A DNA stretch of 64,000 nt from Rhodococcus oxybenzonivorans (GTDB lineage Bacteria; Actinomycetota; Actinomycetes; Mycobacteriales; Mycobacteriaceae), in contig NZ_CP021354.1 of the NCBI RefSeq assembly GCF_003130705.1, positions 558,001 to 622,000 of the forward strand, in the 5' to 3' direction. Position 1 is the stretch's first letter. Every line of letters begins with the position of its first letter. The notes under the pieces were generated by a model. That model saw nothing but the letters and a program-made list of their open reading frames with translations, made no database searches and was not told where the DNA came from. The translations under genes and the position numbers were made by a program. Below are positions 7,841 to 17,817 of this stretch, in pieces.

Positions 7841-8797
7841 TCAGGAGGTGCCGAGGGCGGGCGCGATCGTGCCGGCCCAGGACTCGTGCAGCCGGTCCTG
7901 CCAGTAGTTCCAGGTGTGGAGGCCTTCATCGGTGATGCGCGTCTGCACCTTGGCGCCGGCGCGCTGCGCGGCGGGGACAAAGGTCCTGCTGCTCAGGCCG
8001 GCGGCGGTCTCGAGGGGAACGGTCTGCGAGAACTTCACCGGGTCGAAGTGATCGCTGTCCGGGTCGACGGTGGGATCGCTCGCCGCGCCTGCACCGGAGG
8101 AGATGTAGACGGACTTGCCGCGCAGGGCGCCGACGTTGAGCAGCGGGTCGTTGCGAATCCACGCCGGTGACGGCCAGAAGCCCCACATGTTCGACGCGTT
8201 GCCGCCCATCTGGGCGACGGAAACCTGAATGCCCTGGGCGAAGCCGGGGGAGCTGGCCGTCGGATATCCGCTGTAGGAGGCGACCGCTTTGTAGAAGTCG
8301 GGACGATGGATGGCGAGGTTCAGCGCGGAGGTGCCGCTCATCGACAGACCGGCCACGGCGTTGTTCACCCCGTCGCTGCCGAACTGCGACGCCATCACCG
8401 GGGGCAGCTCGTTGGTGAGGAAGGTCTCCCACTTGACGCGGCCGAGCTTGGGATCGTCGCGCTGCCAATCCGAGTAGAAGGTGCCGCCGCCGCCGAACGG
8501 TATGACCACGTTGACGTGCTTGCCGGCGAAGAAGCTCTCCACGTCGGTCTCGATCAGCCAGCCGTTGTTGTCGTCCGGTGCCCGCAGCCCGTCGAGCAGG
8601 TACAGGGTAGGGGCAGGACCACCGCCCGCGGCCTTCAGCACCTTCACGGGAATGTGCTTGTCCATAGAGGGTGAATACACCGAGATCAGGGCCGAGTCGG
8701 CATGGGCGATGCCGGCTCCGGTCAAAGCGGATGCGAGGCCCGACGCCAACACTGCGACGAGGCCCACGATCAACGCGCGGGTGCGACGAATCGCCAT
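7841..8797 (-). CDS. Secreted mycolyltransferase (antigen 85/FbpA family)
   Basis: 318 residues. Members transfer mycolic acids from trehalose monomycolate to trehalose or arabinogalactan outside the membrane, building the mycomembrane. A signal peptide ends at AHA-DS near residue 33. The alpha/beta-hydrolase core shows LYLLDGLRAPDDNNGW, the nucleophile motif GLSMSGTSAL (Ser154), and the C-terminal catalytic His in HTWNYWQ. Ag85's characteristic WPSPAWIRNDP-like segment is also present (FWPSPAWIRNDP). ATG at 8797 has a good ribosome site (AAAGGGA). Expressed alone with its own terminator. Its presence is strong evidence for a mycolate-bearing host. Confidence 0.92.
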   Translation of the reverse strand: MAIRRTRALIVGLVAVLASGLASALTGAGIAHADSALISVYSPSMDKHIPVKVLKAAGGGPAPTLYLLDGLRAPDDNNGWLIETDVESFFAGKHVNVVIPFGGGGTFYSDWQRDDPKLGRVKWETFLTNELPPVMASQFGSDGVNNAVAGLSMSGTSALNLAIHRPDFYKAVASYSGYPTASSPGFAQGIQVSVAQMGGNASNMWGFWPSPAWIRNDPLLNVGALRGKSVYISSGAGAASDPTVDPDSDHFDPVKFSQTVPLETAAGLSSRTFVPAAQRAGAKVQTRITDEGLHTWNYWQDRLHESWAGTIAPALGTS

Positions 8798-8900
8798 GGA
8801 ATTGTCCCTTTATCTCGTACCGACACACACTGCGCCACGAACGATAACAGGAAGATAACTACTCTGCGTATTCAAGAAGGCCTGGATGTGAAGCGAAAAG

Positions 8901-8938
8901 AACCCCTGTGAACCGCTTTTCAGCAGTTCACAGGGGTT
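8901..8938 (-). terminator. Rho-independent terminator of the tRNA-Ser gene
   Basis: 13-bp perfect stem (8901-8913 with 8926-8938), GTTCACAGGGGTT on the transcribed side, followed on the minus strand by CTTTTC. It begins five bases after the tRNA 3' end. Confidence 0.85.
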
Positions 8939-8942
8939 CCTG

Positions 8943-9030
8943 TGGCGGAGGATAGGGGATTTGAACCCCTGAGGGCGTTAACCCAACCCGCGTTCCAGGC
9001 GAGCGCCATAGGCCACTAGGCGAATCCTCC
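8943..9030 (-). tRNA. tRNA-Ser (anticodon GGA)
   Basis: 88-nt class II tRNA read on the minus strand. The acceptor arm GGAGGAT pairs with ATCCTCC before the discriminator G and an encoded CCA. The T arm has GGTTCAAATCC, and the anticodon loop CTGGAAC is flanked by CTCGC/GCGGG. The long variable arm matches serine tRNAs. It decodes UCC/UCU. The gene lies next to ffs and dnaX, as in other Corynebacteriales. Confidence 0.93.
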
Positions 9031-9090
9031 GTGGAGGAGCATACCCAACGACCCCGCCTCGGTGTTAAACGGCCAGGTGAAAGCGCGGTT

Positions 9091-9585
9091 CTACGCCCAG
9101 TGCAGCAGGGTCAGCGAGTGTTCGGCCAGCGGCACTGACCGGTTGCACGAGGTGTCCGGGTCCGCGACGGCGTCCAGGCCGAAAGTCGTGTCGATCAGGA
9201 GGGTGCCCGAGTCGGTGGTGAACTCGAGGATGCACTGGTACTTGCTCTCGGCGAGGGCGCGACCTTCGTTTCCGAGCACCTCGATGATGCGCAGGGGCTT
9301 GTCGGGGGCGGCGGAATCTGTGGTGGTGACGGTCACGGTGTTCAGCGTCTCGGGCCGGCCCCACGTGCAGCTGCGACGCTCGTCGGCCTCGACCGGCGTG
9401 CCGTTGCCGACGTCGGCCGTCAGCAACGGGTCCAGCGTTGCCACGTCGGCCAACGTGCACGGGTCCACCGCATCCCAGCGCACTGCGTCGTCCGAGGTCG
9501 GCTCGTCGTCGCCCCCTCCGCACGCCGACAGTGCCGCCACGACGCTGCCGAGTGCCACCGCCCGCGCGGCCCTTCTCCTATACAT
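9091..9585 (-). CDS. DUF3558-like lipoprotein
   Basis: 164 residues with a signal peptide and lipobox (VVAALSAC-GGG, Cys near residue 21). The mature part has the DUF3558 hallmarks: a first cysteine in VDPCTLADVATL, a second in RRSCTW, a third in KYQCIL and a fourth in DTSCNRS, probably forming two disulfides. DUF3558 proteins are surface lipoproteins of mycolata with unknown function. ATG at 9585 gives MYRRRAARAV, a proper basic signal start. Confidence 0.8.
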   Translation of the reverse strand: MYRRRAARAVALGSVVAALSACGGGDDEPTSDDAVRWDAVDPCTLADVATLDPLLTADVGNGTPVEADERRSCTWGRPETLNTVTVTTTDSAAPDKPLRIIEVLGNEGRALAESKYQCILEFTTDSGTLLIDTTFGLDAVADPDTSCNRSVPLAEHSLTLLHWA

Positions 9586-9691
9586 CCCTCAAATCCCATC
9601 GGTCTTTCGGCCCGAGGTGGCCGAATGCGGTGGCGACCGTAGCACCGGGCCCCGGTTCCGGGGTGGATCCCTGCGGCGGTTCGGGGCCGTC

Positions 9692-9697
9692 TACACT
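9692..9697 (+). promoter_or_regulatory. Candidate -10 box (TACACT) of the SRP RNA gene
   Basis: TACACT sits about nine bases before the predicted SRP RNA 5' end, as expected for a vegetative sigma promoter. No good -35 is seen, which is usual in high-GC actinobacteria. Confidence 0.45.
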
Positions 9698-9705
9698 CTG
9701 TGGTG

Positions 9706-11160
<1,455 letters not shown>

Positions 11161-11165
11161 CTCGG

Positions 11166-12002
11166 CTACATCCGGGCGTTGCGGGCCATCACGAAGCTGT
11201 ACACACCGTAGGCGGCGATGCCCAGTCCGGCGAGGACCAGAAGCACCTGACCGTACGGCGCCGAGCCGAGGGTTTTGACTGCGCCGTCGAGTCCGGTGGC
11301 CTTGGAAGGGTCGGACTTCAACACGGCCACGATCACGAGGACTCCCGCGCCGGCGATCACCAGACCCTTCGCGACGTACCCGATGACACCGAGCGGCTCC
11401 ACGAGCTTCGAGGGCTGGCCTTTCAGATCGTCGCAGAAATTCTTCGACGCTCCCTTGTAGACGTGATACCCGCCGATCGCGATGGCCACGAGAGCCACCA
11501 CGATGAGAAGGGTCTTGCCAGCCCCGGACTCCATGAGCCGAGCGCTGAGTCCCGCATTCTGCTGACCGCTCGACTTCCCGGCGCCGCGGGCGAACTGGAC
11601 CGCCGAGAAAGCGAAAGCGAAGTAGACCAAGGCCAGGCCGAACGCCTTCGCGCGGTCCATTAACGAGGGACCTTCCGGATCACCCTGCGATCCCTCGGTG
11701 ACATGCGGTCCGAGCACGGTCTCGGCCAGCCGCCACAGAGCCATTGCGACGAACGCCACCGCGGCTACCCACAGGACGAACCGGCCACCCGGTTTGGAAG
11801 CCAGCGTGCCCAGTGCCCCGGACTGGTCGGCGTCGCCACCGTTGCCGAACGCCAGCTGAATGATGATGTATGCAACCAGGAGATGAACGAATCCGCTCAT
11901 CACGTGTCCGGCACGGGCAACCCGTTCGAAGGTGGTGCTGTCTGTCGCACGATCGACCGCTCCACTGAATCCGCCGGCTCGGTTGGCTTCGTTCGGGGCC
12001 AT
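11166..12002 (-). CDS. DUF1206 membrane protein
   Basis: 278-residue polytopic protein made of three similar units, each with two membrane segments: FERVARAGHVMSGFVHLLVA, then MDRAKAFGLALVYFAFAFSA, then VEPLGVIGYVAKGLVIAGAG. This threefold duplication is the DUF1206 signature, common in Actinobacteria; its function is unknown. ATG at 12002 begins MAPNEANRAGG. Its length matches the family. No operon partner. Confidence 0.85.
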   Translation of the reverse strand: MAPNEANRAGGFSGAVDRATDSTTFERVARAGHVMSGFVHLLVAYIIIQLAFGNGGDADQSGALGTLASKPGGRFVLWVAAVAFVAMALWRLAETVLGPHVTEGSQGDPEGPSLMDRAKAFGLALVYFAFAFSAVQFARGAGKSSGQQNAGLSARLMESGAGKTLLIVVALVAIAIGGYHVYKGASKNFCDDLKGQPSKLVEPLGVIGYVAKGLVIAGAGVLVIVAVLKSDPSKATGLDGAVKTLGSAPYGQVLLVLAGLGIAAYGVYSFVMARNARM

Positions 12003-12088
12003 CGGGTGTCCTTCGGGTCGCGCGCATTGGACCGCAGTCCCTGGAACCTAGAGGTACCCGGCAACGGCCGCGCCGACACGCGGTGTGG

Positions 12089-12361
12089 TCAGCGGCGCGG
12101 AGGCCGCGTCCCGGATTGGGGTGCGCCGGGATCGATGGTGAGGTCGTCGGTGTCGGCGAAAACCAGGCGTCCGTCGTCGAGGGCGATTGCCCATCGATGC
12201 GCGGGAGCCCATTCGTGCCCACGTTCGGCGTCGGTCAACGCGGCGTAGTCCTCGATGACGTGACCGGTCTGTGCCTCCTCGGACTGCCGGCGTACCAGCA
12301 CCCGCACACCCACAGCGACGTTTGCGGGCGCCGGTTTCTTCTCGCTCGTGTTGTCGGGCAT
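12089..12361 (-). CDS. Small conserved hypothetical protein
   Basis: 90 residues, no recognised domain. The central block (VLVRRQSEEAQTGHVIEDYA, then HRWAIALDDGRLVFADTDDL) looks like a small beta-barrel, similar in feel to the short acidic actinobacterial proteins with an SH3-like fold, but I cannot name a family. ATG at 12361 follows GAGAGGGTGAG. Gene-like codon use and a good ribosome site make it likely real. Confidence 0.65.
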   Translation of the reverse strand: MPDNTSEKKPAPANVAVGVRVLVRRQSEEAQTGHVIEDYAALTDAERGHEWAPAHRWAIALDDGRLVFADTDDLTIDPGAPQSGTRPPRR

Positions 12362-12548
12362 TGCTCTCACCCTCTCGCTCGGCGGATACCTCGGATCATA
12401 TGCACATTCCCGCATGACCGACGAACGATAAGGGCTGCTTTCGTATACACATCCCCTCCACCGTGACCACGACCCGTCGTAGAAGGCAGGGCCGGACGGG
12501 CGCTGTGACGGGACCGGTATAAAACCCTACGCGCGAGTAATGCAGTGC

Positions 12549-12572
12549 TGTGGACAACTCTGTGGACAACTC
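12549..12572 (+). repeat. Tandem DnaA-box-like repeats (TGTGGACAACTC twice)
   Basis: Two head-to-tail copies of TGTGGACAACTC. Each contains TTGTCCACA on the minus strand (12549-12557 and 12561-12569), the DnaA-box consensus described for actinobacteria. They lie in the 5' region of the HhH-GPD repair gene. A TATAAAA element at 12519-12525 is nearby. Whether DnaA binds here is untested. Confidence 0.55.
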
Positions 12573-12627
12573 AGGTATCGAACCTGTTGACTCCCGGCCG
12601 GATGGGCGTGGTGGCAGGATCGACCCC

Positions 12628-13221
12628 ATGGCACGCACGTTGAATCTCGTCGGTGATCCGGAGGCGGACGCACTTCTGGCGAGTGACCCCCTTGCCCTGC
12701 TGATCGGAATGCTGCTCGATCAGCAGGTTCCGATGGAGACGGCGTTCGCGGGCCCGCAGAAGCTTGCGGATCGTCTCGGCGGGCTCGAGGTGCATCGCAT
12801 CGCGGAGATGGATCCGGAAGAATTCGCCGCCGTCTGTGCACAGACTCCCGCGGTGCATCGGTTCCCCGGTTCCATGGCCACGCGCATCCAGTCGCTGTGC
12901 GCGTTTCTCGTCGAGAACTACGACGGCAGCGTCGAAGCGCTGTGGACCGACGGCGATCCCGACGGCAAAGAGGTTCTGAAACGGTTGAAGGCGCTGCCCG
13001 GCTACGGCGACCAGAAGGCGCGGATCTTCCTGGCACTGCTCGGCAAGCAGATCGGGGTGGAACCCAAGGGCTGGCGGGAAGCCGCCGGCGACTACGGTAC
13101 GGACGGTTCCCGCCGGTCGATCGCAGACGTCGTCGACGAGAAGAGCCTGCACGAGGTCCGCGAGTTCAAGAAGGCCGCCAAGGCCGAGGCGAAGAAGGAA
13201 GCCGCCGCGAAGAAGAAGTAG
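12628..13221 (+). CDS. HhH-GPD superfamily base-excision repair protein
   Basis: 197 residues related to the MutY/Nth superfamily. N-terminal LASDPLALLIGMLLDQQVPMETAF is the family's opening helix pair. The helix-hairpin-helix is LKALPGYGDQKARIFLALLG (about residues 130-150), and the following Lys-Gly-Trp-rich segment ends in a Lys/Ala-rich tail (KKAAKAEAKKEAAAKKK). I do not see the FeS cluster cysteines of Nth. The expected catalytic Asp region is not clear, so the exact lesion is unknown. I chose ATG at 12628; an in-frame upstream start exists but its residues are not family-like. Confidence 0.8.
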   Translation: MARTLNLVGDPEADALLASDPLALLIGMLLDQQVPMETAFAGPQKLADRLGGLEVHRIAEMDPEEFAAVCAQTPAVHRFPGSMATRIQSLCAFLVENYDGSVEALWTDGDPDGKEVLKRLKALPGYGDQKARIFLALLGKQIGVEPKGWREAAGDYGTDGSRRSIADVVDEKSLHEVREFKKAAKAEAKKEAAAKKK

Positions 13222-13224
13222 CCG

Positions 13225-14586
13225 CTACTCGGAGTCCTTCCGTTCCTCGTCCAGGTGCCGACGGCGTTCGCTCTCGTGCATCCACGGGAACACGCTGTTG
13301 CCCTGACCGCCGCCTCCCGGTCCGTGACCGAGGACGCCGCCTCCAGGTCCGTGGCCGAGGACGCCGTGCTCGTACGCCGATTCGGCGTGCAGGGCCAGGT
13401 CGATTCCCGAGGATTCGTCCTCCGCACTCACCCGGAACCCGAAGGCGCGGTCGATGAGCTTGCCCAGCGCGTACGTGACGCCGAAGGCGTAGAGGGCGAC
13501 GACGACCACGGCTACTACCTGCTTGCCGAGTTGCGCGAAGCCGCCGCCGTACAAGAGGCCCTCCGCACCGCCCGTCATCACTTCGGTGGCGAGCAGGCCG
13601 ATCAGGATCGTGCCGACGATGCCGCCGACCAAGTGGACGCCCACCACGTCGAGGGAGTCGTCGTAGCCGAGGCGGAACTTCCATCCGACGGCGAACGAAC
13701 AGACCACACCGGCGACCGCCCCGACGACGGACGCGCCGAGCATGCTCACCGTTCCGCACGAGGGCGTGATCGCGACCAGGCCGGCGACGACACCAGACGC
13801 AGCGCCGAATGTGGTGGGGTGTCCGTCTCGCTTCTGTTCCACGAGGAGCCAGCCGAGCAGGCCGGTGCAGCCGGCGACGAGGGTGTTGAGGAAGATTGCG
13901 GCCGCGGTGCCGTCGGCGGCGAGGGCGGAGCCTGCGTTGAAACCGAACCAGCCGAACCACAGCAGCCCGACACCCAGCAGCACCAGGGGCAGGTTGTGCG
14001 GGCGCATCGATTCCGAGCGGAAGCCGAGGCGCGGGCCCAGAACCAGGGCCAACGCGAGGCCGGACGCACCGGAGACGATCTCGACGACCAGCCCGCCCGC
14101 GTAGTCGAGGGCGCCGAACTGCGCGATCCAGCCGTCCGGGTTCCACACCCAGTGGGCGACGGGCGCATACACGAGAAGGGCCCAGATCGGGACGAAAACC
14201 ATCCATGCCGAAAACTTGGCGCGGTCGGCGATCGCTCCGCTGATCAGCGCGGCGGTGATGATCGCGAACGTCAGCTGGAACGTCGCGAAGAGGATCTCGG
14301 GAACCTGCCCGTGAACCGTGGTGGGGTCGATACCCACCATCCCCAGATGCTCGAAGCCGCCGATCAGGCCGCCGCCGATGTCGTCACCGAAGATCAGGGA
14401 GTATCCCGCCACCAGCCATGCCACGGTGACCAGGGCGATCGACACGAAACTCATCATGATCATGTTCAGGACACCGGTGGATCTCACCATCCCGCCGTAG
14501 AACAGGGCGAGACCCGGGGTCATCAACAGGACCAGCGCGGTACTGATCAGCAGCCAGGCGGTTGCTCCGGCGTCGATTGCAGGCAC
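13225..14586 (-). CDS. amt: Ammonium transporter (Amt/MEP family)
   Basis: 453-residue channel for NH3/NH4+ uptake with 11 predicted membrane helices. Signatures: WLLISTALVLLMTPGLALFYGGMV at the first helix, DYAGGLVVEIVSGASGLALA, the twin-His region (DVVGVHLVGGIVG) and FGFRVSAEDESSGID after the last helix. The cytoplasmic tail is unusual: two tandem copies of GVLGHGPGG from a 27-bp duplication, ahead of a conserved SVFPWMHESERR. No glnK/glnB partner is present in the window. A GlnR-type box lies 61-98 bases upstream, so nitrogen-limitation control is likely. ATG at 14586 begins MPAIDAGATAWLL. Confidence 0.93.
   Translation of the reverse strand: MPAIDAGATAWLLISTALVLLMTPGLALFYGGMVRSTGVLNMIMMSFVSIALVTVAWLVAGYSLIFGDDIGGGLIGGFEHLGMVGIDPTTVHGQVPEILFATFQLTFAIITAALISGAIADRAKFSAWMVFVPIWALLVYAPVAHWVWNPDGWIAQFGALDYAGGLVVEIVSGASGLALALVLGPRLGFRSESMRPHNLPLVLLGVGLLWFGWFGFNAGSALAADGTAAAIFLNTLVAGCTGLLGWLLVEQKRDGHPTTFGAASGVVAGLVAITPSCGTVSMLGASVVGAVAGVVCSFAVGWKFRLGYDDSLDVVGVHLVGGIVGTILIGLLATEVMTGGAEGLLYGGGFAQLGKQVVAVVVVALYAFGVTYALGKLIDRAFGFRVSAEDESSGIDLALHAESAYEHGVLGHGPGGGVLGHGPGGGGQGNSVFPWMHESERRRHLDEERKDSE
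13313..13366. repeat. 27-bp direct duplication in the amt 3' end
   Basis: Two adjacent 27-base copies (13313-13339 and 13340-13366) differing at two positions. They are in frame and encode GVLGHGPGG twice in the cytoplasmic tail of the transporter. Confidence 0.85.
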
Positions 14587-14646
14587 GACATTCTCCTCAC
14601 ACGCTCGGACGGAACCGTGCGCGGAAAGTCACGATGACCGTGACCC

Positions 14647-14684
14647 GTTTCGGGTGTGCTGCCGACGCGTTGCGAACGTGTTAC
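14647..14684 (-). promoter_or_regulatory. GlnR-type operator upstream of amt
   Basis: Read on the minus strand: GTAAC-N6-GCAAC-N6-GCAGC-N6-GAAAC, with exact six-base spacers. The actinobacterial GlnR consensus is two half-sites GTnAC-N6-GAAAC repeated at the same spacing. Two of the four pentamers match exactly and two deviate slightly. It lies 61-98 bases before the amt start, the usual position for nitrogen activation. Confidence 0.7.
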
Positions 14685-14807
14685 GCAATTCACTCATTCG
14701 ACGAGTGCCGGGTGTGAAGTGACGGGTGTGGCGACGACGGATCGGGTGTGGCTGTGGACCCGACCACCCGTACCTGACCTGTCGGGGTCCGCCGGTAGTC
14801 TTTCCGC

Positions 14808-17045
14808 GTGGCCCTGTACCGGAAGTACCGACCCGCATCCTTCGCCGAGGTGGTGGGGCAGGAGCACGTCACCGAACCACTGAGCACCGCACTCGATGCC
14901 GGACGGATCAACCACGCCTATCTGTTCTCCGGTCCTCGTGGCTGCGGCAAGACGTCCTCTGCCCGCATCCTCGCGCGCTCGCTCAACTGCGTCGAAGGCC
15001 CGACGTCCACCCCGTGTGGTCAGTGCCCCTCCTGTGTGGCTCTGGGACCGGGCGGTTCCGGCAACCTCGATGTCACCGAACTCGACGCCGCCAGCCACGG
15101 TGGTGTCGACGACACGCGGGAGCTGCGCGACCGCGCGTTCTACGCACCCGCGGAGTCGCGGTACCGGGTGTTCATCGTGGACGAGGCCCACATGGTCACG
15201 ACGGCCGGATTCAATGCCCTCCTCAAGATCGTCGAGGAACCGCCGGAGCACCTCATCTTCATCTTCGCCACCACCGAGCCGGACAAGGTGCTGCCGACCA
15301 TTCGTTCGCGTACCCACCATTACCCGTTCCGGTTGCTGGCGCCGTCGACTATGCGTGGGCTGCTCGAGAAAATCTGCCTGCAGGAGAACGTTCCGGTGGC
15401 GGATCCCGTATATCCGCTGGTCATCCGTGCGGGCGGCGGTTCTCCGCGAGACTCGCTGAGCATCCTCGACCAGTTGCTGGCCGGTGCGGGCGACGACGGG
15501 GTGACCTACCCGCGTGCGCTTGCGCTCCTCGGTGTCACCGATGTGGCACTCATCGACGACGCAGTCGACGCACTGGCCACTGGAGACGGCGCTGCGCTGT
15601 TCGGAACCGTGGACCGTGTCATCGACGCCGGCCACGATCCGCGGCGGTTCGCCGTCGACCTTCTCGAGCGTCTACGCGACCTGATCCTTATGCAAGCGGT
15701 GCCGGACGCCGCCGAGCGCGGCCTGGTCGACGCACCCGGCGATGTGCTCGAGCACATGCGCGCACAGGTGAAGCGGATCGGACCGGCAACGCTCACCCGA
15801 TACGCGGAGGTGATCCACGCCGGGCTCGGCGAGATGCGCGGCGCCACTGCCCCACGTCTGTTGCTCGAAGTGATGTGCGCCCGCATGCTTCTGCCGTCGG
15901 CGTCCGACGCGGAGTCCGCGGTATTGCAGCGACTCGAGCGAGTCGAGCGGGGACTTCCCCCGGCCGGTACGGCACCGGCGCCTGCGGTAGCCGGACGTCC
16001 GAACCCGGCGCCCGCGGCGCAGAACGGTTCGACGGCAGATCCTGCGGCGCAGGCCAATTCGTCCCCGCAGCCCGAACTCAAGTTTCAGCGGCCCTCGATG
16101 AGGGCGGCCGAGACAGTGCCTGCGCCACCCGAACCCGAACCGGCGCCACACCCCGTTCCGAAGCCCGAGCCGACACCCGAGCCTGCCCCCGTTCCGGAGC
16201 CGACGCCGGAGCCCGCCCCGGTTCCGGCGCCCGAGCCTGCTCCCGTTCCGGAGCCGACGCCGGAGCCCGCCCCGGTTCCGGCGCCCGAGCCCGCTCCCGT
16301 CCCCGAGCCGGAACCGACGCCGCAACCGGTAACCGAACCCGATGCGACCCCGGCTCCCGAGGTCGCGGCGCAAGCGGACGCGCCCGGCGGCCCCGACGCC
16401 GCTGCACTGCGAGAGGCATGGAACAGCCTGCGCGAGAAGGTGAGCCAGCGGAACAAGATTCTTCCGGCGATGCTGTCGGCGGCGACGGTGCACGACGTGC
16501 AGGGCAATCGCTTGATCCTCGCGCATCCCGTTCCCAATCTGGGCGCACGCATCGCCTCACCGCACAACGCGCAGGTCATCGCGGAGGTGCTCGCCGAGAT
16601 GTTCGGCGGCGACTGGGAAGTGGAGTATCAGGCGGGCGCTCCGGCACCCCCGCCGCCGCCGGTCACGAAGGTCGCCTCGGCACCTACCCGACCGGCCGGC
16701 ACACCGCGATTCTCGCGGCCCAGCCAGGACAAGACCGCACAGCGTGCAACTCCACCGTCGTCGGAGCCGCGGGCTGCAGGCGCAGAAATCGCTCGGCCGC
16801 AGCCTCGTTCGTCGTCCGAGCCGGACGACGACATTCCGCCGCCGGAGGCACCCGACTATCCCGACGATCCTGCACCCCCGATCGACTACGAATCCGCGAC
16901 CCCTCCTGTCACCACCCCGGAAGACGAAGAGGAGATGTTCGCCGAGGCGGCGGAACCCGCTGATCCGTCCACACGTCGTGACCCGGAGGTCGTTGCGTTC
17001 GAATTGCTCAAGGACATGCTCGGGGCGAGGAAACTCGAGGGCTGA
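14808..17045 (+). CDS. dnaX: DNA polymerase III subunit gamma/tau
   Basis: 745-residue clamp-loader ATPase that joins the replicase halves at the fork. Visible: Walker A GPRGCGKTSSAR (about residues 42-53), a four-cysteine zinc module (CVEGPTSTPCGQCPSC), Walker B VDEAHM, and the arginine finger region PTIRSRTHHYPFR. The C-terminal part after residue 370 is a long Pro/Ala/Glu linker with PEPAPVPEPTP repeats, followed by a tau-like folded domain (ALREAWNSLREKVSQRN). GTG at 14808 is chosen because the sequence opens with the conserved MALYRKYRP. No internal frameshift site was evident. Confidence 0.95.
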   Translation: MALYRKYRPASFAEVVGQEHVTEPLSTALDAGRINHAYLFSGPRGCGKTSSARILARSLNCVEGPTSTPCGQCPSCVALGPGGSGNLDVTELDAASHGGVDDTRELRDRAFYAPAESRYRVFIVDEAHMVTTAGFNALLKIVEEPPEHLIFIFATTEPDKVLPTIRSRTHHYPFRLLAPSTMRGLLEKICLQENVPVADPVYPLVIRAGGGSPRDSLSILDQLLAGAGDDGVTYPRALALLGVTDVALIDDAVDALATGDGAALFGTVDRVIDAGHDPRRFAVDLLERLRDLILMQAVPDAAERGLVDAPGDVLEHMRAQVKRIGPATLTRYAEVIHAGLGEMRGATAPRLLLEVMCARMLLPSASDAESAVLQRLERVERGLPPAGTAPAPAVAGRPNPAPAAQNGSTADPAAQANSSPQPELKFQRPSMRAAETVPAPPEPEPAPHPVPKPEPTPEPAPVPEPTPEPAPVPAPEPAPVPEPTPEPAPVPAPEPAPVPEPEPTPQPVTEPDATPAPEVAAQADAPGGPDAAALREAWNSLREKVSQRNKILPAMLSAATVHDVQGNRLILAHPVPNLGARIASPHNAQVIAEVLAEMFGGDWEVEYQAGAPAPPPPPVTKVASAPTRPAGTPRFSRPSQDKTAQRATPPSSEPRAAGAEIARPQPRSSSEPDDDIPPPEAPDYPDDPAPPIDYESATPPVTTPEDEEEMFAEAAEPADPSTRRDPEVVAFELLKDMLGARKLEG
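16191..16298 (+). repeat. 54-bp near-perfect duplication in dnaX linker
   Basis: Two adjacent 54-base units (16191-16244 and 16245-16298) starting GTTCCGGAGCCGACGCCGGA and differing only near their ends. They encode the 18-residue block VPEPTPEPAPVPAPEPAP, twice in a row, within the proline-rich linker. Confidence 0.85.
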
Positions 17046-17047
17046 TC

Positions 17048-17065
17048 GTCCCGCTGGTTCGGGAC
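17048..17065 (+). terminator. Possible dnaX terminator hairpin
   Basis: GTCCCG (17048-17053) and CGGGAC (17060-17065) form a short six-bp hairpin starting three bases after the dnaX stop. It is weak and has no T-tract. Confidence 0.35.
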
Positions 17066-17110
17066 ACAGGCCCCTGGTGCCCGGGACGCCGGGTAACCGA
17101 TTCTCGTTCC

Positions 17111-17803
17111 ATGAGCACAGTGAATGTTCCTGAGGGCGTGCAGAACGAGGTCCCGGCGGCTGCACGACGTGGCCGGTGGTGGGCATATGTCGGGATTCTG
17201 GCCGGGGCGGCCGGGATTCTCGGCATCCAGGCGAGCATGTCGATCGACGCGGTCTATGCGGAGTCGTCGGCAGGTGACGCGGTAGCGATCATGAACCACC
17301 TCGCCGGACAGCGAACCAGCATCCTCGTGATGCACGTGTCGATCATGACCACGGCGCTGCTCCTGCTCGTCTTCGCAGCCGGGTTGGCTCAACGGCTACG
17401 GGCGGCGCTACCCGCGGACAGCATCCTTCCGTCGGTTGCGGCGTTCGGTCTGGTCCTGACGTCGGCGGCGTGCCTGCTGGGGACCGGCCTGACGACGGAG
17501 CTGGTGTTCGGCCTCGGTGAGACGGATCAGCTGGTGCCGGAGTTCGCGGTGATCGGAGCCCACTGGATGGGGACGATCCCGTGGTTGTGGGCGGGCGCGG
17601 GCGTCAGCGCGCTGGCGGTTGCTGCCGCGCTGCTACGCGCACACGCGGGGCCCCGGTGGATCGGCTGGGTCAGTCTGGTCCTCGGTCTGGTGACTGCCCT
17701 CATCGGCGTGTCACCCCTGCAGTACATGGCCGGGTTCACCGGACCGCTGTGGGTGTTGGTCAGTGCGGTGGGATTCGCGTTCGCACCCTCCCTGCGTGAG
17801 TGA
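17111..17803 (+). CDS. Hypothetical six-helix membrane protein
   Basis: 230 residues with about six membrane segments, starting at YVGILAGAAGILGIQA and ending at GPLWVLVSAVGFAFAP. A central loop follows an amphipathic stretch (NHLAGQRTSILVMHVSIM). It resembles the DUF4386-like actinobacterial membrane proteins only in layout; I do not recognise a family. ATG at 17111 (MSTVNVPEGVQNEV) has no strong ribosome site. It ends overlapping the possible GTG start of the sensor kinase, so it may be cotranscribed with the two-component system and could be its sensing partner. Confidence 0.7.
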   Translation: MSTVNVPEGVQNEVPAAARRGRWWAYVGILAGAAGILGIQASMSIDAVYAESSAGDAVAIMNHLAGQRTSILVMHVSIMTTALLLLVFAAGLAQRLRAALPADSILPSVAAFGLVLTSAACLLGTGLTTELVFGLGETDQLVPEFAVIGAHWMGTIPWLWAGAGVSALAVAAALLRAHAGPRWIGWVSLVLGLVTALIGVSPLQYMAGFTGPLWVLVSAVGFAFAPSLRE

Positions 17804-17817
17804 TACTCGTTCGCACG

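Noticed and set aside
12549..12572. An origin of replication
   Set aside because: Two boxes only, no dnaA/dnaN nearby and no AT-rich unwinding element.
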